Below are positions 1 to 5,745 of a stretch of DNA of 8,671 nucleotides, in pieces (within the stretch, counting starts at the first letter, position 1; each line of letters opens with the position of its first letter). A model generated the notes under the pieces. That model had not been told where the DNA came from, did not search any database, and saw only the letters and a list, made by a program, of their open reading frames with translations. The stretch comes from Caryophanales bacterium UBA7476 (GTDB lineage: Bacteria; Bacillota_I; Bacilli_A; RF39; UBA660). A program made the translations under genes and the position numbers. The stretch spans positions 49,704-58,374 of the forward strand of contig DLOU01000001.1 in NCBI GenBank assembly GCA_002477275.1, in the 5' to 3' direction.

Positions 1-1502
1 GCTTTACCTTTTTTATATAAAAGAAATAAAATAATACTAATATAAATAACGGAAAAAGAAATAATTATACTAAGAAGGAATGAAAGTTTAACATGTACCC
101 CAATAATAGTAAAAAGTAAAATAACTATAACAGAATTAATAACCTGATATCTTAAATCAACTAATTTAGAATCTTTATCATATGGCTGAATCAAATAATA
201 CATACCAATAAAATGAATTGTATAAAAAACAGATAATAAAATAATAGAAATTATTAATAATATTAAAGTTAAATTAGATATTTTACCAGTTATAATTAAA
301 ATAATTGGAAATAAAATAGCAATTGGTAAAACAGGTATCAAACTAATTAAAGTAAATGACTTAAGCCTTTCAGATAAAATACCGTATAAAGTATCTTTTT
401 CATTATAAAAACTATAAGTAATTAAACTTTTATCGCAAGAATTAAAGAATAACTTATTAATATAAGAAGATTTATTTAAAAGATAAATAATTAAAAATAA
501 AACGTTAAAATATTTAAAAATATATACACCTACTAGCCTATTAACTAATGGATTATAAATAGATAATACTATTAAAAGTAATAAAACAAAAGTTATTATT
601 AAAGCATTTCTATACATAGGTATCAGAATTAATTTAGAATGTCTTTTTATAAAAACTTTATCAAAAAATGAATATGGATTTTTAAAATCATTAATAGAAT
701 AACTACTATTTATATGAGAAGTATCTAGTTCAGCATCTTTATAATTAGTAATATTGATTAATCGTTTATAAAAATATTTATAATCTTTAAATAATAATAA
801 ATATAAAACAGAACAAATACAAGGTATTAAAAGAATTAAATTAGTATAAAAAAGTATTCTAAAACTAATATAATATTTAAAGAATGATAATAATCCCCCG
901 CACAAAAGAAGAAGTATTAAAATAGAAAAATATAATACTGTATTATTCAAAAATACATCTTTCTTTTTCTTAAAATATAAAATATTAAATATTTCACCAA
1001 GTATTTTAATTAAAACCATAAAAGAAGTTAATATAAGAATATTTGATATAGTAAACCCAATTTTATTATTAAGTATTAAAAGAGAAATAAAGTGAAAAAT
1101 AAAAGAAAAAGAAATATAAGAAAAAATATCAGATAATGTATAACTCTTAGTATCCATATTTAAGAGTATAATACTGTGATACTTAGTATTAGAGGTCTTA
1201 AGTACTTTAGAGTTAATTAAAGCTCCAAAAATAGACAAAACAACATATAAATTAGTATATATTTCAGGAATAAAATCTTTAGTTATAAAACTAATAATCA
1301 AATAAATATTATAAAAATAAAATAAGTTAATAACTAAATTTCTAAGAACATTTATAAATACGCCAGAAATTATAGCAATATTCTTTTCAAAAGAAGAAAT
1401 ATTATCTTTTTTTATAAAACCAACCTTTTTAAGTTGATAAATTCTAGAATTAATAAGTATTGTTTTATCCACTTTGTTTTTAAAAAGTATATCCTTAATC
1501 AT
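1..1502 (-). CDS. Large ABC-2-type exporter permease, C-terminus beyond window
   Basis: An uninterrupted minus-strand frame of at least 500 codons starts at ATG 1502 (MIKDILFKNKVDKTIL) and leaves the window at base 1 without a stop. After a basic N-terminal stretch of about 40 residues the translation shows roughly 11 to 12 hydrophobic segments, with a long charged interruption near residues 240-300 that splits it into two membrane blocks. It overlaps the end of the upstream ABC ATPase by 8 bp, and an AAGGAT ribosome binding site lies inside the ATPase gene, so the two are probably translationally coupled. The membrane content and ATPase partner make it the transmembrane subunit of an ABC exporter. 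The substrate cannot be read from the sequence. Two membrane blocks in one chain suggest one polypeptide may supply both membrane halves. The family assignment is inferred mainly from context. Confidence 0.8.
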   Translation of the reverse strand, partial: MIKDILFKNKVDKTILINSRIYQLKKVGFIKKDNISSFEKNIAIISGVFINVLRNLVINLFYFYNIYLIISFITKDFIPEIYTNLYVVLSIFGALINSKVLKTSNTKYHSIILLNMDTKSYTLSDIFSYISFSFIFHFISLLILNNKIGFTISNILILTSFMVLIKILGEIFNILYFKKKKDVFLNNTVLYFSILILLLLCGGLLSFFKYYISFRILFYTNLILLIPCICSVLYLLLFKDYKYFYKRLINITNYKDAELDTSHINSSYSINDFKNPYSFFDKVFIKRHSKLILIPMYRNALIITFVLLLLIVLSIYNPLVNRLVGVYIFKYFNVLFLIIYLLNKSSYINKLFFNSCDKSLITYSFYNEKDTLYGILSERLKSFTLISLIPVLPIAILFPIILIITGKISNLTLILLIISIILLSVFYTIHFIGMYYLIQPYDKDSKLVDLRYQVINSVIVILLFTIIGVHVKLSFLLSIIISFSVIYISIILFLLYKKGK

Positions 1503-2187
1503 TGGATTTATCCTTCAAAGCTTTTATTATAGTATCACGATAAGCTTTTTTTTCTAAATCTTTAGAAGATATTACTTCAAACTTTTTGTCTTTAAGAATA
1601 ATAATTTCATCACACAAATCAAGTGCTATATCAAGAATATGAGTAGTAACAATAATTATTCTATCTTTTTTTACAGATTTAAGTAATTTCTTCATTTCTT
1701 CTTGTACAACAATATCTAAACTAGTAAGAGGTTCATCTAAAAGTAAAACTTCCTTTTCACTAATAATACCAAGAAGTGTTTCTATTTTATTCTTCATACC
1801 AGTAGAATAATTTTTCATAATTTTATTCTGATCACTTTCTGGCATATCAATCATTTTAAAATATTCATCAATACTTTTTTTATTTTTTAATTTATCTTTA
1901 TTAAGTTCTAGAAAGAAAGATATAAATTCCCTTCCAGTTAAAAATGGAGGAACATTAGGAGTCGCAGGTATAAGTGAAACTTTTTCATCTAACTCTTCAT
2001 CTTCAAGTTTAATGCTTCCATCATCATATGGAGTATCATAGTTTAAAACTTCAAAAAAGGTCGTTTTTCCTACTCCATTTCTACCAACTATTCCATATAT
2101 TTTATTACTATCAAAGGTAAAACTAATGTTATCAAGAATTTTTTTCTTTCCATAACATTTAGATAAGTTTTTTATTTCTAATTTCAT
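1495..2187 (-). CDS. ABC transporter ATP-binding protein (exporter type)
   Basis: This 230-residue protein has the length of a single nucleotide-binding domain. Visible motifs are Walker A GRNGVGKT (residues 35-42), a signature of the YSTGM form (127-131) typical of ABC-2/BcrA-like exporters, Walker B LLLDE (148-152) with the D-loop SLD, and the H-loop histidine in TTHI (183). The Q-loop region reads SLIPATP (71-77), where the usual Gln or Glu after IP seems to be Ala. It should power the permease encoded immediately downstream, whose start overlaps its stop. The start ATG at 2187 is preceded by AGGGATG. The transported substrate is unknown; BcrA-like ATPases serve in peptide or antibiotic export, but nothing here selects among these. 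Confidence 0.93.
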   Translation of the reverse strand: MKLEIKNLSKCYGKKKILDNISFTFDSNKIYGIVGRNGVGKTTFFEVLNYDTPYDDGSIKLEDEELDEKVSLIPATPNVPPFLTGREFISFFLELNKDKLKNKKSIDEYFKMIDMPESDQNKIMKNYSTGMKNKIETLLGIISEKEVLLLDEPLTSLDIVVQEEMKKLLKSVKKDRIIIVTTHILDIALDLCDEIIILKDKKFEVISSKDLEKKAYRDTIIKALKDKSND

Positions 2188-2207
2188 ATAAACACATCCC
2201 TACAAAT

Positions 2208-2213
2208 ATTATA
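2208..2213 (-). promoter_or_regulatory. Possible -10 box for the ABC exporter genes
   Basis: A TATAAT hexamer on the minus strand lies 20 bp upstream of the ATPase start. The -35 position at 17-bp spacing falls in the T-tract of the preceding terminator (TTTTTT), so only the -10 is convincing. The SPFH terminator sits just upstream, so the transporter genes probably need a promoter here. Confidence 0.35.
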
Positions 2214-2227
2214 TTATTTAATAAGTC

Positions 2228-2253
2228 AAAAAAAAAGAGGAAAAATCCTCTTT
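2228..2253 (-). terminator. Rho-independent terminator of the SPFH gene
   Basis: On the minus strand the 8-bp stem AAAGAGGA / TCCTCTTT (2246-2253 with 2234-2241) has a TTTT loop and is followed by an unbroken T-tract. It starts 7 bp after the stop codon of the SPFH gene and separates it from the ABC exporter genes. Confidence 0.9.
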
Positions 2254-2259
2254 AAATAA

Positions 2260-3384
2260 TTATTTTACTTGAGCTCCACATTTTGAGCAGAAATTACCAT
2301 CAACTGGTGCTCCACAATTTGAGCAGAATGCTCCGCCAGCTTCACCAGTTTTAGTAGGTCCACCTGTAACTCCGCCAACAATATTAGAACCATTTTGTCC
2401 TAAAGCAGCTCCAAAGAATCCGTTTAAAGCTCCATTCTCATTACCAGCAGCAGTTTTAAGAACATCAACAAGTTCAGTATCTTTTGCATTAGGATTATTT
2501 GAATAAACTTCACTCATCTTCTCAGTCATACGTTTTCTAGTGTTGATTTCATGATCAGCTTCAGCAATTCTTTGTTGTGATTCATCAGACATGTTAATAT
2601 TAAGTGTTACATCCTCAACAACTAAACCATATTGACTTCTCCATGTTTCATCTAGTAAATCTTTCATCTTAGCAACAATACTAAGTTTACCTTTAGAAGT
2701 ACCCATTTCTCTAATTGAAAGTCCGTCTTCTACCATTAAATCAGAAATACCAGCTCCTACATGTTGAGCAAAATCCCTCTTTAATTGATTATCAGTTTCA
2801 CCAGTAAATATATCATCAAATGTTAATGTATCCTTTGCATTAGTTCCAACATAGTTATTAACTAGTACAATTGGATCATCAACTCTAATACCAAATTGTC
2901 CATTATAGATAATTTCTACACTTTCATAAACTGGATCAAAAACAGTTTCTGGTTTTTGTGATCCGAAAGGCATACCAGGAATAACTTTAGTATTGACATA
3001 GTAAACTCTTTGATCTTTAGCAGTTTGACCACCGAAAGTAATACGACTACCTACTGTTTTAACAGAATCTACTATTCCTTTCCAAAGTCCACCTGTAAAT
3101 ACTGAAGGCTCACTACTTGTATCCCAAGTATAAGTACCAGGTTCTGCAGAAAATTCAGCAATTTTTCCATTATCTACAATCATCATAGCCATTCCTTGTG
3201 GTATAACGATTGCACTACCATTAGAAATGATACCTTCTGATGCTCCTGGATTTCCAACTCCATGATGTACTTCTCCACGTTGAACAAGAACGTTATTTGC
3301 AACTTGAGGACAAGTAACAAACTCTTTAAATTGATCGCCAAGTGCTGTTGTTGCAGCATTGACAGTAGCTTTAATTAATCCCAT
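2260..3384 (-). CDS. SPFH-domain protein, YdjI-like, with C-terminal zinc ribbon
   Basis: The 374-residue protein begins MGLIKATVNAATTALGDQF and matches the YdjI-like branch of SPFH/band-7 proteins (the 'virion core protein' annotation family). No transmembrane segment is evident. An SPFH-type region spans about residues 30-290, followed by a charged helical stretch, a Gly/Asn-rich linker and a zinc ribbon with CxxC pairs at C354/C357 and C366/C369. ATG 3384 is chosen because AGGAGG (3391-3396) sits 6 nt before it; a GTG at 3426 would fall inside an inverted repeat near the probable transcription start. In Bacillus subtilis, YdjI works with YdjG/YdjH and PspA in the envelope-stress response. 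No psp-like gene is visible here, and the gene has its own promoter and terminator, so it appears monocistronic. A membrane-stress role is inferred from the family only. Confidence 0.88.
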   Translation of the reverse strand: MGLIKATVNAATTALGDQFKEFVTCPQVANNVLVQRGEVHHGVGNPGASEGIISNGSAIVIPQGMAMMIVDNGKIAEFSAEPGTYTWDTSSEPSVFTGGLWKGIVDSVKTVGSRITFGGQTAKDQRVYYVNTKVIPGMPFGSQKPETVFDPVYESVEIIYNGQFGIRVDDPIVLVNNYVGTNAKDTLTFDDIFTGETDNQLKRDFAQHVGAGISDLMVEDGLSIREMGTSKGKLSIVAKMKDLLDETWRSQYGLVVEDVTLNINMSDESQQRIAEADHEINTRKRMTEKMSEVYSNNPNAKDTELVDVLKTAAGNENGALNGFFGAALGQNGSNIVGGVTGGPTKTGEAGGAFCSNCGAPVDGNFCSKCGAQVK

Positions 3385-3412
3385 TATTTTCCTCCTATTA
3401 ATTAAAATATTC

Positions 3413-3426
3413 GTGAGAATGCTCAC
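3413..3426 (-). promoter_or_regulatory. Inverted repeat in the SPFH 5' leader (possible operator)
   Basis: GTGAG-CATT-CTCAC is a perfect 5-bp inverted repeat with a 4-nt centre. It starts 9 bp downstream of the TATAAT box, so it covers the expected transcription start or first transcribed bases. It could be an operator or a leader hairpin. No known regulator motif is recognised. Confidence 0.45.
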
Positions 3427-3435
3427 TTTAGAACA

Positions 3436-3444
3436 ATTATATCA
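3436..3444 (-). promoter_or_regulatory. Extended -10 promoter of the SPFH gene
   Basis: The minus strand reads TGATATAAT, a perfect TATAAT with a TG extension. The -35 position at 17 bp is only TTTTAA, so recognition would rely on the extended -10. It lies between the rpmF terminator and the SPFH ribosome binding site. Confidence 0.65.
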
Positions 3445-3472
3445 TAATAAAATATATTTTAAAATAAAAAAT

Positions 3473-3504
3473 AAAAAAAAGAAACAATTATGCTTCAGTT
3501 TCTT
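3473..3504 (-). terminator. Terminator of yceD-rpmF overlapping the rpmF 3' end
   Basis: On the minus strand AAGAAAC (3504-3498) pairs with GTTTCTT (3485-3479) across a 12-nt loop and runs directly into eight Ts. The 5' arm and loop include the last codons and stop of rpmF, so the terminator is built into the end of the coding sequence. Confidence 0.8.
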
Positions 3505-3703
3505 CATTTTTAGAAATAACTTCTTTACCTTTATAGCTACCACACTTTGGACATACTCTGTGAGGTTTAATAACTTCACCACAAGTTGAACATTTAGTAA
3601 CACCAGGCATTTCCATTGCATTATGAGCTCTTCTCATTCTTTTTCTTGTTTTAGAAACTTTACGGAATGGTACAGCAAATAATTGAATATTTAATTTCAT
3701 CAT
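3488..3703 (-). CDS. rpmF: Ribosomal protein L32 with an L27-type cleavable leader motif
   Basis: The 71-residue product carries the L32 core AVPFRKVSKTRKRMRRAHNAM, then a zinc ribbon with CxxC pairs at C38/C41 and C51/C54 (the Zn-binding form of L32), and a short acidic tail. L32 is a structural protein of the large ribosomal subunit. The oddity is the start. A normal L32 begins M-AVPxRK, but here MMKLNIQLF precedes the Ala. No start codon lies at the canonical position, while GAGGAG (3711-3716) is spaced 7 nt before ATG 3703 and 10 nt before ATG 3700, so the leader is almost certainly translated. It resembles the MLKLNLQFFA leader of Bacillota L27, which Prp protease removes. It sits 4 bp after yceD, the standard Bacillota arrangement, and its ribosome binding site lies in yceD's last codons. 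Confidence 0.95.
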   Translation of the reverse strand: MMKLNIQLFAVPFRKVSKTRKRMRRAHNAMEMPGVTKCSTCGEVIKPHRVCPKCGSYKGKEVISKNEETEA

Positions 3704-3707
3704 ATTA

Positions 3708-4181
3708 TCACTCCTCTTCGTCAATATTTTTTAAGTATTCCATGAATGGATTATTGTTAATAGAGTTTTCTTCTTCACTCACAAGTTTCCATCCATCCCC
3801 ATGAAACTTACTGAGATCCTCGACCTTCGTAAACTTCAAGGGAATCTCTAGAACAATATTTTCCCACAAAAACTCTAAAATATCAAGAGAATTTTCTAAA
3901 TTTGTAACAAATTCTTCTAAATTCCCCTCTATGTGAATAGAAAATGGATAATTTACATCTTCTAACGAAATAGAATCTTGTAAAACCATAGAACCTTGAA
4001 TATCCATATCTACATAGTCATTATCTTCCGTTTGTCTAGAGATAAAACCCTTAGCATGAACATTCTTCAAAAGACGACAGTCAGTACCTTCATAATATGG
4101 AGAAGGAATATCATAATAATCATCAATCTCAATTTTATCAACGGTATTACTATGAAGTAAATTTAAATCTATCACGTTCAT
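3708..4181 (-). CDS. yceD: YceD / DUF177 family protein
   Basis: This 157-residue acidic protein precedes rpmF, the conserved position of DUF177 (YceD) proteins. Recognisable parts are the N-terminal IDLNLLHS, a central strand region (GSMVLQDSISLEDVNYPFSIHIEG), and the C-terminal signature LEFLWENIVLEIPLKFTKVE followed by GDGWKLV. The paired cysteines found in many Gram-negative YceD proteins are absent. The family is linked by genome context, and in plants and E. coli experimentally, to 23S rRNA or large-subunit maturation; that role is assumed here from homology. ATG 4181 is the first possible start, since an in-frame TAG directly precedes it. The ribosome binding site is weak (GGATGTGG) and the leader short. 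The gene ends with TGA followed immediately by an in-frame TAA. Confidence 0.88.
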   Translation of the reverse strand: MNVIDLNLLHSNTVDKIEIDDYYDIPSPYYEGTDCRLLKNVHAKGFISRQTEDNDYVDMDIQGSMVLQDSISLEDVNYPFSIHIEGNLEEFVTNLENSLDILEFLWENIVLEIPLKFTKVEDLSKFHGDGWKLVSEEENSINNNPFMEYLKNIDEEE

Positions 4182-4199
4182 CTAACCACATCCGCATTA

Positions 4200-4228
4200 A
4201 TTATATACTTATTCGTGCATTTTTTCAA
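4200..4228 (-). promoter_or_regulatory. Sigma-A-type promoter of yceD-rpmF
   Basis: TTGAAA (4223-4228) and TATAAT (4200-4205) on the minus strand are separated by exactly 17 bp. The implied transcription start is only about 12 nt before the yceD ATG, giving a short leader. Being a near-consensus box set in front of a ribosomal protein gene, it is probably strong and constitutive. Confidence 0.85.
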
Positions 4229-4241
4229 GTATTATTTAAAA

Positions 4242-4736
4242 TTATTTATATATATCATTTTTTCCTTCTTGATAATATTTAATTGCTTTAACAAGTCTTT
4301 TTCTCTGATACTGGTCTTTGATAGCTTTTAAAAGTTTTATTTTTTCTTCATCAGTAATTCTAAAACCACTAACAAATCTAATTACTCTATCAACAAACAA
4401 AGGTCCTTTCTCAGCAATTCTTAATGCATAATCATATATCTCTTCTCTAGATAAAAAATAAAGTATATATAGTTTTTCAGATGAATACATATCATAATAC
4501 CCATAGTAATTGTCTTCATATTGATCAATATTTCCCATACCAATAACTTTAGCTATTTTAACATCTGAAAAACCATCATAATATCTTAAAGTATCTTCTA
4601 AATTCTTGCAGAAATGAAAACCAGTTTTTTGAAACTTAATAACCTCATCAAAAGAATCATAAAGTTTACCAGACTCAAAAACTTGTCCATATCTATTAGT
4701 ATAGTCTTCATTAAAAGCTTTATATCCAGAAATCAT
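4242..4736 (-). CDS. DUF7666-like protein of unknown function
   Basis: The 164-residue product starts MISGYKAFNEDYTNRYGQVFE and contains GFHFCKNLEDTLRYY about 40 residues in. This GYKAFN...GFHFC pattern is seen in DUF7666-type proteins, common in phages and in variable regions of gut Firmicutes. The middle is Tyr/Asp-rich, and the last 50 residues are charged and helical (DEEKIKLLKAIKDQYQRKRL). No catalytic motif or membrane segment is evident. ATG 4736 is chosen because AGGGGGG (4740-4746) directly precedes it; a longer reading would add a hydrophobic N-terminus lying within the upstream gene's end. It follows the zinc-ribbon membrane gene by 13 bp with the ribosome binding site in the gap, so they form one operon. 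No terminator is seen before the yceD promoter. Function unknown. Confidence 0.75.
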   Translation of the reverse strand: MISGYKAFNEDYTNRYGQVFESGKLYDSFDEVIKFQKTGFHFCKNLEDTLRYYDGFSDVKIAKVIGMGNIDQYEDNYYGYYDMYSSEKLYILYFLSREEIYDYALRIAEKGPLFVDRVIRFVSGFRITDEEKIKLLKAIKDQYQRKRLVKAIKYYQEGKNDIYK

Positions 4737-4749
4737 AAACCCCCCTGAA

Positions 4750-5187
4750 TTAAATTGAAAAAATAATATAAATAGAAACACCAATACTAATGATAACGCT
4801 TAAAGCATTAATAACAATACCAAAAATAGGAAGTGCTTCTTTTTTCTTTAAAAGTCCAATAATAGAAAGAATCATACCAACAATACCAGGTATAAAAGTA
4901 AAAATAGTATATCCCACTAAGAAACCAATAATTGCACCAACGCGAGAAGAAGATTCAGGATAATCAAGTAATATTTTCTGAAGTTCAAAAATACTACTAT
5001 TGATATTAATAATAATCGTATAAGTAAATACAGAAATCATAACACCTATAATAAGTCCGATAATACTCAAAGGACTAGTTTTATTTTGTTTAATATTATT
5101 ATTAAACACTTCTACTCTATAACCACAATTAGTACAAAAAATGATTTCATCAGAAAGTTTTTCACCACATTTTATACATTTTTTCAT
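4750..5187 (-). CDS. Small membrane protein with N-terminal zinc ribbon
   Basis: The 145-residue protein starts with a zinc ribbon MKKCIKCGEKLSDEIIFCTNCGY (cysteines 4, 7, 18 and 21). A polar linker is followed by hydrophobic stretches at about residues 41-62, 84-113 and 118-144, the second long enough for one or two membrane passes. The Gly-rich pattern of small membrane domains (GIVGMILSIIGLL, PIFGIVINALSVI) resembles DUF4190-like proteins. The zinc ribbon probably faces the cytoplasm. ATG 5187 is preceded by AAGGGAG and a near-consensus promoter. It leads a two-gene operon with the DUF7666-like gene. The function is unknown; such zinc-ribbon membrane proteins are common in low-GC gut bacteria and often sensory or structural. 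Confidence 0.82.
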   Translation of the reverse strand: MKKCIKCGEKLSDEIIFCTNCGYRVEVFNNNIKQNKTSPLSIIGLIIGVMISVFTYTIIININSSIFELQKILLDYPESSSRVGAIIGFLVGYTIFTFIPGIVGMILSIIGLLKKKEALPIFGIVINALSVIISIGVSIYIIFSI

Positions 5188-5217
5188 AACTATTAGTCTC
5201 CCTTTTCATCAATAAAT

Positions 5218-5246
5218 ATTATATAAAACAAATAAACATTAGTCAA
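5218..5246 (-). promoter_or_regulatory. Sigma-A-type promoter of the zinc-ribbon/DUF7666 operon
   Basis: TTGACT (5241-5246) and TATAAT (5218-5223) on the minus strand are 17 bp apart. The -35 starts 7 bp after the T-tract that ends the downstream structured RNA, so the two transcription units are packed back to back. Confidence 0.85.
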
Positions 5247-5253
5247 ATAAAGC

Positions 5254-5287
5254 AAAAAAAATATCTTGCCTGTCAAACAAGATATTT
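5254..5287 (-). terminator. Intrinsic terminator of structured RNA copy 1
   Basis: The minus-strand stem AAATATCTTG / CAAGATATTT (10 bp) has the loop TTTGACAGG and is followed by a T-tract. The loop contains TGACAG, complementary to an internal hairpin loop of the same RNA, so this terminator hairpin is probably also part of the folded RNA. Confidence 0.85.
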
Positions 5288-5647
5288 TCTCGTGGATTAT
5301 TCAATTATATTTAAACATGACAGTGTTAATATATAATTGTTATCAAGATCCCACAAAATACGTATTCAGTTAATAGCTTGATAATAAGGTATAACAATAA
5401 CTCAAATATTTTTTTATAATTAATCAGAAATTTTAATCAAAAGATTAAATATTTCCGATAGAGATATTTGAGTTAATAAATAAAACAATAATTATATTTT
5501 TACATATAACTATTAGAAATCAGATTAAATAAACTAAATAATAATTCAATTAAGAATTAAAACTAATTTAAATAGACTTATGAACTAACAGTTTTCACAA
5601 ACTATTAAATAAATCCAAATCTGACTTACTATACCTATCTATTAACT
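5254..5647 (-). ncRNA. Structured RNA copy 1, about 394 nt, unknown family
   Basis: No protein-coding frame of note exists here. The minus-strand transcript is predicted from a promoter (5654-5682) and a terminator (5254-5287). Helices visible, in plus coordinates: a GUGA-tetraloop hairpin (5599-5607 with 5586-5594); an 11-bp hairpin with one G-U (5504-5514 with 5487-5497); an 11-bp helix (5464-5474 with 5399-5409) enclosing TCGGAAAT/ATTTCTGA and the 7-bp hairpin TTTAATC/GATTAAA; an 8-bp helix (5377-5384 with 5340-5347); and a 9-bp helix (5331-5339 with 5302-5310) capped by AACA-CTGTCA-TGTT. Tertiary candidates are the loop-loop pairing 5318-5323 with 5270-5275, the 5'-end pairing 5639-5647 with 5368-5376, and CCAC/GTGG (5351-5354 with 5292-5295). 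It resembles no tmRNA, RNase P, SRP or 6S RNA signature I know. ROOL/GOLLD-like large RNAs are the closest analogy, unproven. Confidence 0.82.
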
Positions 5648-5653
5648 AAAAAT

Positions 5654-5682
5654 ATAATATCACAGATATTATGTTTTTACAA
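5654..5682 (-). promoter_or_regulatory. Promoter of structured RNA copy 1
   Basis: TTGTAA (5677-5682) and TATTAT (5654-5659) on the minus strand are spaced 17 bp, with a TG extension before the -10. Transcription is expected near 5647, exactly at the conserved block AGTTAATAG. Copy 2 has the same arrangement at the same spacing, including the GGG before the -35. Confidence 0.75.
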
Positions 5683-5702
5683 CCCTAAAATTAAAAAAAA
5701 GC

Positions 5703-5745
5703 AAAAAAAAAAAAAAAATATCTTGCCTGTCAAACAAGATACTTT
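5703..5745 (-). terminator. Intrinsic terminator of structured RNA copy 2
   Basis: The stem GTATCTTG / CAAGATAT, extended by A-T pairs, has the loop TTTGACAGG as in copy 1 and is followed by about 16 Ts. The one changed pair, 5742 with 5718, is G-U on the minus strand but A-C on the plus strand, so the hairpin is selected as minus-strand RNA. Confidence 0.87.

Noticed and set aside
3384..3426. GTG start at 3426 for the SPFH protein
   Set aside because: It lies within an inverted repeat next to the likely transcription start, while ATG 3384 has AGGAGG at ideal spacing and matches the family's usual N-terminus.
3359..3589. Plus-strand open frame of 76 codons
   Set aside because: It overlaps the promoter, terminator and coding ends of minus-strand genes, has low-complexity Lys/Phe-rich sequence and has no ribosome binding site.
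3708..3710. TGA read as Trp (Mycoplasma code)
   Set aside because: yceD ends in TGA followed at once by TAA, so that stop alone is uninformative, but Trp is encoded by TGG in the proteins and no gene needs an internal TGA.
4097..4282. Plus-strand open frame of 61 codons
   Set aside because: It is antisense to yceD and runs through its promoter; composition reflects AT-rich DNA and no start signals are present.
5269..5277. TTGACA in the terminator loop as a -35 box
   Set aside because: It is a perfect hexamer, but nothing like a -10 lies 16-18 bp downstream in either copy (T-tract and GCTTTA). Its complementarity to the other hairpin loop explains it better.
5254..5647. Known housekeeping RNA (RNase P, tmRNA, SRP RNA, 6S RNA)
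   Set aside because: The sizes would be possible for RNase P or tmRNA, but the conserved signature elements I would look for are missing, and a tandem pair is not expected for these.
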